NCBI RefSeq assembly: GCF_003473485.1
Contig: NC_053043.1
Coordinates: forward strand, 32,092,576-32,156,575
Direction of reading: 5' to 3'
Source of the DNA: Medicago truncatula
Lineage: Eukaryota; Streptophyta; Magnoliopsida; Fabales; Fabaceae
Length of the DNA stretch: 64,000 bases
Shown here: in pieces, positions 59,772 through 64,000 of the stretch
How positions within the stretch are numbered: the first letter of the stretch is position 1
How the letters are laid out: every line of letters begins with the position of its first letter
Notes under the pieces: model-generated
What the model saw: the letters and a program-made list of their open reading frames with translations, nothing else
The model's database searches: none
What the model was told of the DNA's origin: nothing
Made by a program: the position numbers and the translations under genes

Positions 59772-60463
59772 GGCTCCGTCTACGGTACATGACCTATATA
59801 GGTCTCCTACCGTGAGAGACCTCTTTTTTCTTCTTCTTTTTGTTTGCAAAATGACACTTTTGTTACTTCATTCTTTAATTAAGGGCATTTTGGTAAAACC
59901 ATTAACACTTTGCTTCCACCATCTTCTTCCCGTTCTTCTCTACCCATTGTACAGTCCCTTCTCCTTCATCCATTCACCTACCGGTCACCATTACCACCCT
60001 CATCTTTCTCCATTCACCACACCAACCTTCAAACATTTAAAAACGTGGTAATAGTGATGACAGAATACACACATGTTTGCAACAGTAACTGACACTCCAA
60101 AAGTTGACTCTTTTGATTCTATGTTGTGATAAGAATAACATGTTCCATTTCCATGTCGAAAGTCAGAAGAACCTTTAGAACATGATTAATTTTGAGACTC
60201 TTTGAAAACTCAGAAATACATCCAAAATCCACTTTCAGTGTTTGCAAAAGGAGGTGAGAGACAATGAAAAAGAAAGGAAAGGGAAGAAAGCAAAGAAATA
60301 AAAGGAAAGGAAAGGACAAAAGTGTAAATTTCGATTTAATCACCATTAGATTTAATCCAATGGCTCCTATTCATTTTTCAAACAAAAAAAAAAAAGAGGA
60401 AAAAAGAGGTCTCTCACAATCACGGTGGGAGACCTATATTGGTCATGCACCGGAGACAATGCC
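59772..60463. mobile_element. Fold-back MITE of about 690 bp
   Basis: The left arm TCTACGGTACATGACCTATA..GGTCTCCTACCGTGAGAGACC pairs with right-arm text ending GGTCATGCACCGGAGAC over about 60 bp. The interior includes a C-rich stretch (59900-60030, many ccattcacc words) whose origin is unknown. Flanks share ATAAAT but no exact duplication. Confidence 0.65.
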
Positions 60464-61704
60464 TATAAATCGTGTTATTAATTTTTTTGTTGTTGTCATA
60501 AATGGCGATTGAACTATGATTGTTTTTTTTTTTTGAAAGAATGGTTTGTGATTATTAGTGAATTTTGCATTGCCATTTCGACATGTAACTTTTTCATTGT
60601 ATTTGATTTTGATATGCCATATGTATTTGTCTCATTATTTATTCTTAAACGAATGTGCAGAGGATTGCATAGTTTTTATATAAAAATACACATTATTTAT
60701 TATATACTCAAATTTTATTACATAATAATGCGTTAACTATATTAAAGGAGAAATACACATTATTATATATTCAAATGAAGTGCGTTAAAACTACTAAAGA
60801 GAGTTTGTTACCCATTTAAGTCATATCAAATTGGATGAATTAATTCTTAAAGCTCCACACAAAAAATATCTAGCTTACAAAAAAAAAAGAAGCTCAGTTG
60901 TCTTTATTTTACAATTCACATTTATGAAAATTAATTAATTAAGAAAGAAACTAAATTAATTAGCACATTTAATTCAATTGGTAATATTAAATGAGTTTAA
61001 TTTTAATATAATATCATCATAAAGATTATTTCACCAGTGTCGTGTTTTAAAAATTGATAATATGACTCTTCCAATATAAAAGAATCTAGATTTTGTTCTT
61101 TGAATAGTTCATGTAGGAGGAGTTGAGGTAGCCCAACTTATACAAAAAAGAACATATGCTCCACCGCAAACTCAATGGTAGAGAGTCCACATAGACTAAA
61201 TTGTAGGTTTGTGGGATACTTTAGGACAAGATCGAGAGTCAAAAGTCTTATATTTAACTCATCAACGGTGCAATCATTTTAAATGGACAATGCATATTAA
61301 TTTTCAGTTTTTTACTAATGACGACAAATATTGATAGAGTAATGATAGTTTAAATTTTTACTTTTTGTCCAAGTTTGAACCTAAGATTTTGAACTCCTTT
61401 ACCTTTAAATGAAATTTGTTGAGCCACACATTTCGGAACAATGCATATTAATTAAATGCAACCGTCTGATCACAAATTTAATTCTTGTATGTGTATATGC
61501 AAAAATACATATTGAAAGAGTTCAACACCTTAAATAGATCTCGCTAATTTAAAAAAAATTAAACATCACAATCACAAATTGAATGAATATATTGGTTAAG
61601 AAAAGATAAACAATTAAATTTTACTAACTTCTCTAAAAAACTAAATAATTAAATTTTACCAACTTCATTGCTAAATATGAAACTTAGTTGGACTTTTCTT
61701 CTGG
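60464..61704. other. Intergenic DNA, no gene
   Basis: AT-rich. 61110-61270 is slightly more GC-rich (caatggtagagagtcc) without an identified match. Confidence 0.35.
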
Positions 61705-61713
61705 ATTTTTTTT

Positions 61714-62091
61714 AGGGTTAATATCTCTTTTCGTCCCTGTAATATTAACGAATTTCGATTTTAGTCCCTGTAAAAAAAGATTTAGATTTAGTCCCTGTAA
61801 TTTCAGATTCTTCCACTTTTGGTCCCTTATTCCACCACGTCAGCAGAATCTGCATACATGGCACGTAAAATGAGGGATCAAAAGTGGAGGAATTTGAAAT
61901 TACAGGGATCAAAAGTGGGAGGAATCTGAAATTACAGGGACGTAATTTATGCAGATTCTGCTGACGTGATGAAAGGAGAGACCAAAAGTGGAAGAATATG
62001 AAATTATATGGACAAAATCTAATTTTTTTTTTTTTACCGGGACTAAAATCGGAATTCGCTAATATTACAAGGACGAAAAGAGGTATTTACC
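61714..62091. mobile_element. Mutator-like fold-back MITE
   Basis: The left arm starts AGGGTTAATATCTCTTTTCG and the right arm ends CGAAAAGAGGTATTTACC; internal phrases (ttacagggac, aaaagtgg, cagattctgctgacgt) also occur in both orientations. The flanks are ATTTTTTTT at 61705-61713 and 62092-62100, a 9-bp match in a simple sequence. Confidence 0.75.
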
Positions 62092-62466
62092 ATTTTTTTT
62101 ATAAACACACCCAATTTCCATTTTTGTTTAATTATTATGTTACATAAGTTTTAACGGTGACTAATCTCTCGAAAAGTTATATACACATATAAAATGAGTT
62201 GTCCAATCTCAAGGTAAATCTTGCTATACTTTATTAAAGGATCAAGTGATTTACCACAACCATTATATTGGTCCCACTTTCCTAATTTGTAAACAAAAAC
62301 AACGATTCCGGCAACCAAAAATAAGTGGAACAAACAACCACCACGTGAAAACAAACAAGAAAGTGTTGAAACAAACGAACCAACAAAGTACGAGGTTGGG
62401 TCTGATCCCAACACAACTAAACAAAACTGGTACTGCTGCAGGCGTTGAAAACTGTGTTCATTACAA

Positions 62467-63368
62467 ATGGGGTTTCAGAAAATAAGGGTTGATAACCCTA
62501 TCGTTGAAATGGATGGTATGTACCCTTCTTTTTACTATCATTATTAATCATAGATAGAAATTCCAATTATCCTTTTTTTTTTTTTTTGTTTATTTGATTA
62601 GATAGAAATTATATTTTCAAATTTCAACAACAATTTGTTCAAATATGTGGTTAATTACGTTCATTTGAATGTCCTTAGTAATACATGTGTTCAAATATAC
62701 ATTTGAAAATCGTGATTAATTGTGTTCAATCGATGATTAACGAGTTGCCACTACTTGTAATATCCTTTCACCACCTGCTGAGTGTAATTAACCATGTATT
62801 TGAATTGATGTTGTGATTTAGTCATTACTGAGAATCAAGTTCTAATAGATAATTGGAGTATGTCATCCTAAATAAATGTATCATGTTAATTGTGCCTTGT
62901 GGTTACTAGGTATCAGAACAGAAAGCATCATTTTGTTGACTTACACTTTCATTCTCCGAATAATCAAGCTTTCATTGTCTTTCACTTGCAGGAGATGAAA
63001 TGACAAGAGTAATTTGGAGAATGATCAAAGATAAGGTAGTTATGTTATGTTTTCTTGCACTGTCTTGTTGTTAACAGACATGGTACAGAAGAGAGTATCG
63101 AGACAAGAGTGAAATTGCTATTTGATTACACCAAACCATTTATAGGCATTAAGAAAACTGTAACTAAACTACATATCAACATACGACTCACTATTAATCT
63201 CTGTCTGACTATATCTCGAATACTTATTCTTTATTTTTGTACTTTGTACATTTTGTAGCTTATTTTCCCATTTCTGGAGCTGGATATTAAGTATTTTGAC
63301 CTTGGCCTTCCTCATCGAGATGCCACTAATGATAGAGTTACCGTTGAAAGTGGCGAAGCTACCCTGAA
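62467..63368 (+). CDS. ICDH: NADP-isocitrate dehydrogenase, 5' part
   Basis: Oxidative decarboxylation of isocitrate to 2-oxoglutarate with NADPH production. Three exons are visible: 62467-62515, 62992-63035 and 63259-63368, with GT..AG junctions and one frame, giving the first 67 codons plus two bases; intron 3 starts at 63369 and the gene continues past 64000. The protein starts MGFQKIRVDNPIVEMDGDEM, continues TRVIWRMIKDKLIFPFLELD and YFDLGLPHRDATNDRVTVES, then GEATLK. DEMTRVIW and LGLPHRDATNDxVTVESAEAT are conserved in plant NADP-ICDH. There is no N-terminal extension, so this is the cytosolic (not organellar) type. Confidence 0.95.
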
Positions 63369-64000
63369 GTATGTAATCTAGTATTTCTCACGAGTCGTCT
63401 TTACTTGTCTTTGTTGTGGAGATTGTGTATGATTTTGTTGTTGCTATCAGTGTCACATTCTTGCTTTTCCTTTAATTTTTATTTGTTGTTTCCATGACTA
63501 TTGTTATGATCACGATTTGCAATACAGTTAATATCAAGAGGAAAGTTCACCCCTATCTTGTTTATTACCCTTTGCATGTTTGAATTTCAGATAAGATATC
63601 CCATTTATCTCGATACCTTAGAGATGTCTTCTTTTATTCGAAATTGCCATGAAATTCTGAAAAAAGTATACATACAACATTTGTTTCATGTTAAATAAAT
63701 ATACTCACGGGAACATACATGTTGAAAACGAATATGCCCATGGCAGAGTAGCATTCCCATCAGAATGTTCTTTGGAATGTCATCGATTCCCAATAATGTA
63801 TTTATATTAACGTGAAACAATTACCACCTTAATGCTGTCCACGTGTTTCTTAGAAGAGGTTAACTAAACTAGAACTGTAATGCCCCAAAAGTGTTACTTT
63901 AACAGTAGACTAACCATTCATCTCACTCATCACTTGAAACTGGCTCTCAGCCATTTGTTATTTATATCCGTGTTCCCATGTTAAATCATTATAATGGCAC
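63369..64000 (+). other. Intron 3 of NADP-ICDH (continues beyond window)
   Basis: Begins GTATGTAATC. The first about 180 bp is the source of the intron part of the fragment at 54414-54683. Exon 4 (expected to start with the Tyr-Asn-Val-Ala block) was not found before 64000. Confidence 0.7.

Overview
The window is nuclear DNA of a flowering plant. It is AT-rich, its genes have many short exons with GT..AG introns, and the space between them is packed with plant transposons. The MITE, SINE and LINE types look like those of legumes (Medicago/Trifolium-like), but that assignment is inference.

Five protein-coding genes are supported. (1) CTP synthase, + strand, 21 exons, 19299-24943, 605 aa. (2) A plastid-type half-size ABC transporter of subfamily D (ABCD2-like), - strand, 10 exons, 38508-28771, 744 aa. 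(3) A one-exon 80-aa seed-maturation (LEA-like) protein, - strand, 42221-41979, with ABRE/G-box motifs upstream. (4) A DUF212 protein (acid phosphatase/vanadium haloperoxidase-related), - strand, 5 exons, 52239-48328, 279 aa. (5) The first three exons of NADP-isocitrate dehydrogenase, + strand, from 62467 and running off the right edge. These genes are functionally unrelated. A weak two-ORF membrane-protein candidate lies near 55.7-56.5 kb.

0-18 kb is a transposon field: LINE 3' ends, fold-back MITEs, and a recent LTR element (5641-10308) with 2.19-kb LTRs but only 287 bp between them. 18-25 kb holds CTP synthase. 25-28 kb has a Stowaway MITE that hosts a Pack-MULE carrying a beta-amylase exon. 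28.7-38.5 kb is the ABC transporter; its introns contain a TRIM, a Helitron, an LTR/PBS fragment and a SINE-like sequence. 39-48 kb has several Mutator-like fold-back elements with perfect 9-bp target duplications, two of them almost touching. 52.5-62 kb has a promoter-side minisatellite, a LINE 3' end, a stray NADP-ICDH exon fragment, and a hAT element nested in another fold-back element.

The most unusual signals are the gene-fragment captures, the nested and adjacent Mutator-like insertions, the LTR element with a collapsed interior, and at least eleven tiny insertions (9-21 nt) flanked by 14-23-bp direct repeats that look like extreme 5'-truncated target-primed insertions. I found no convincing new multi-gene system.
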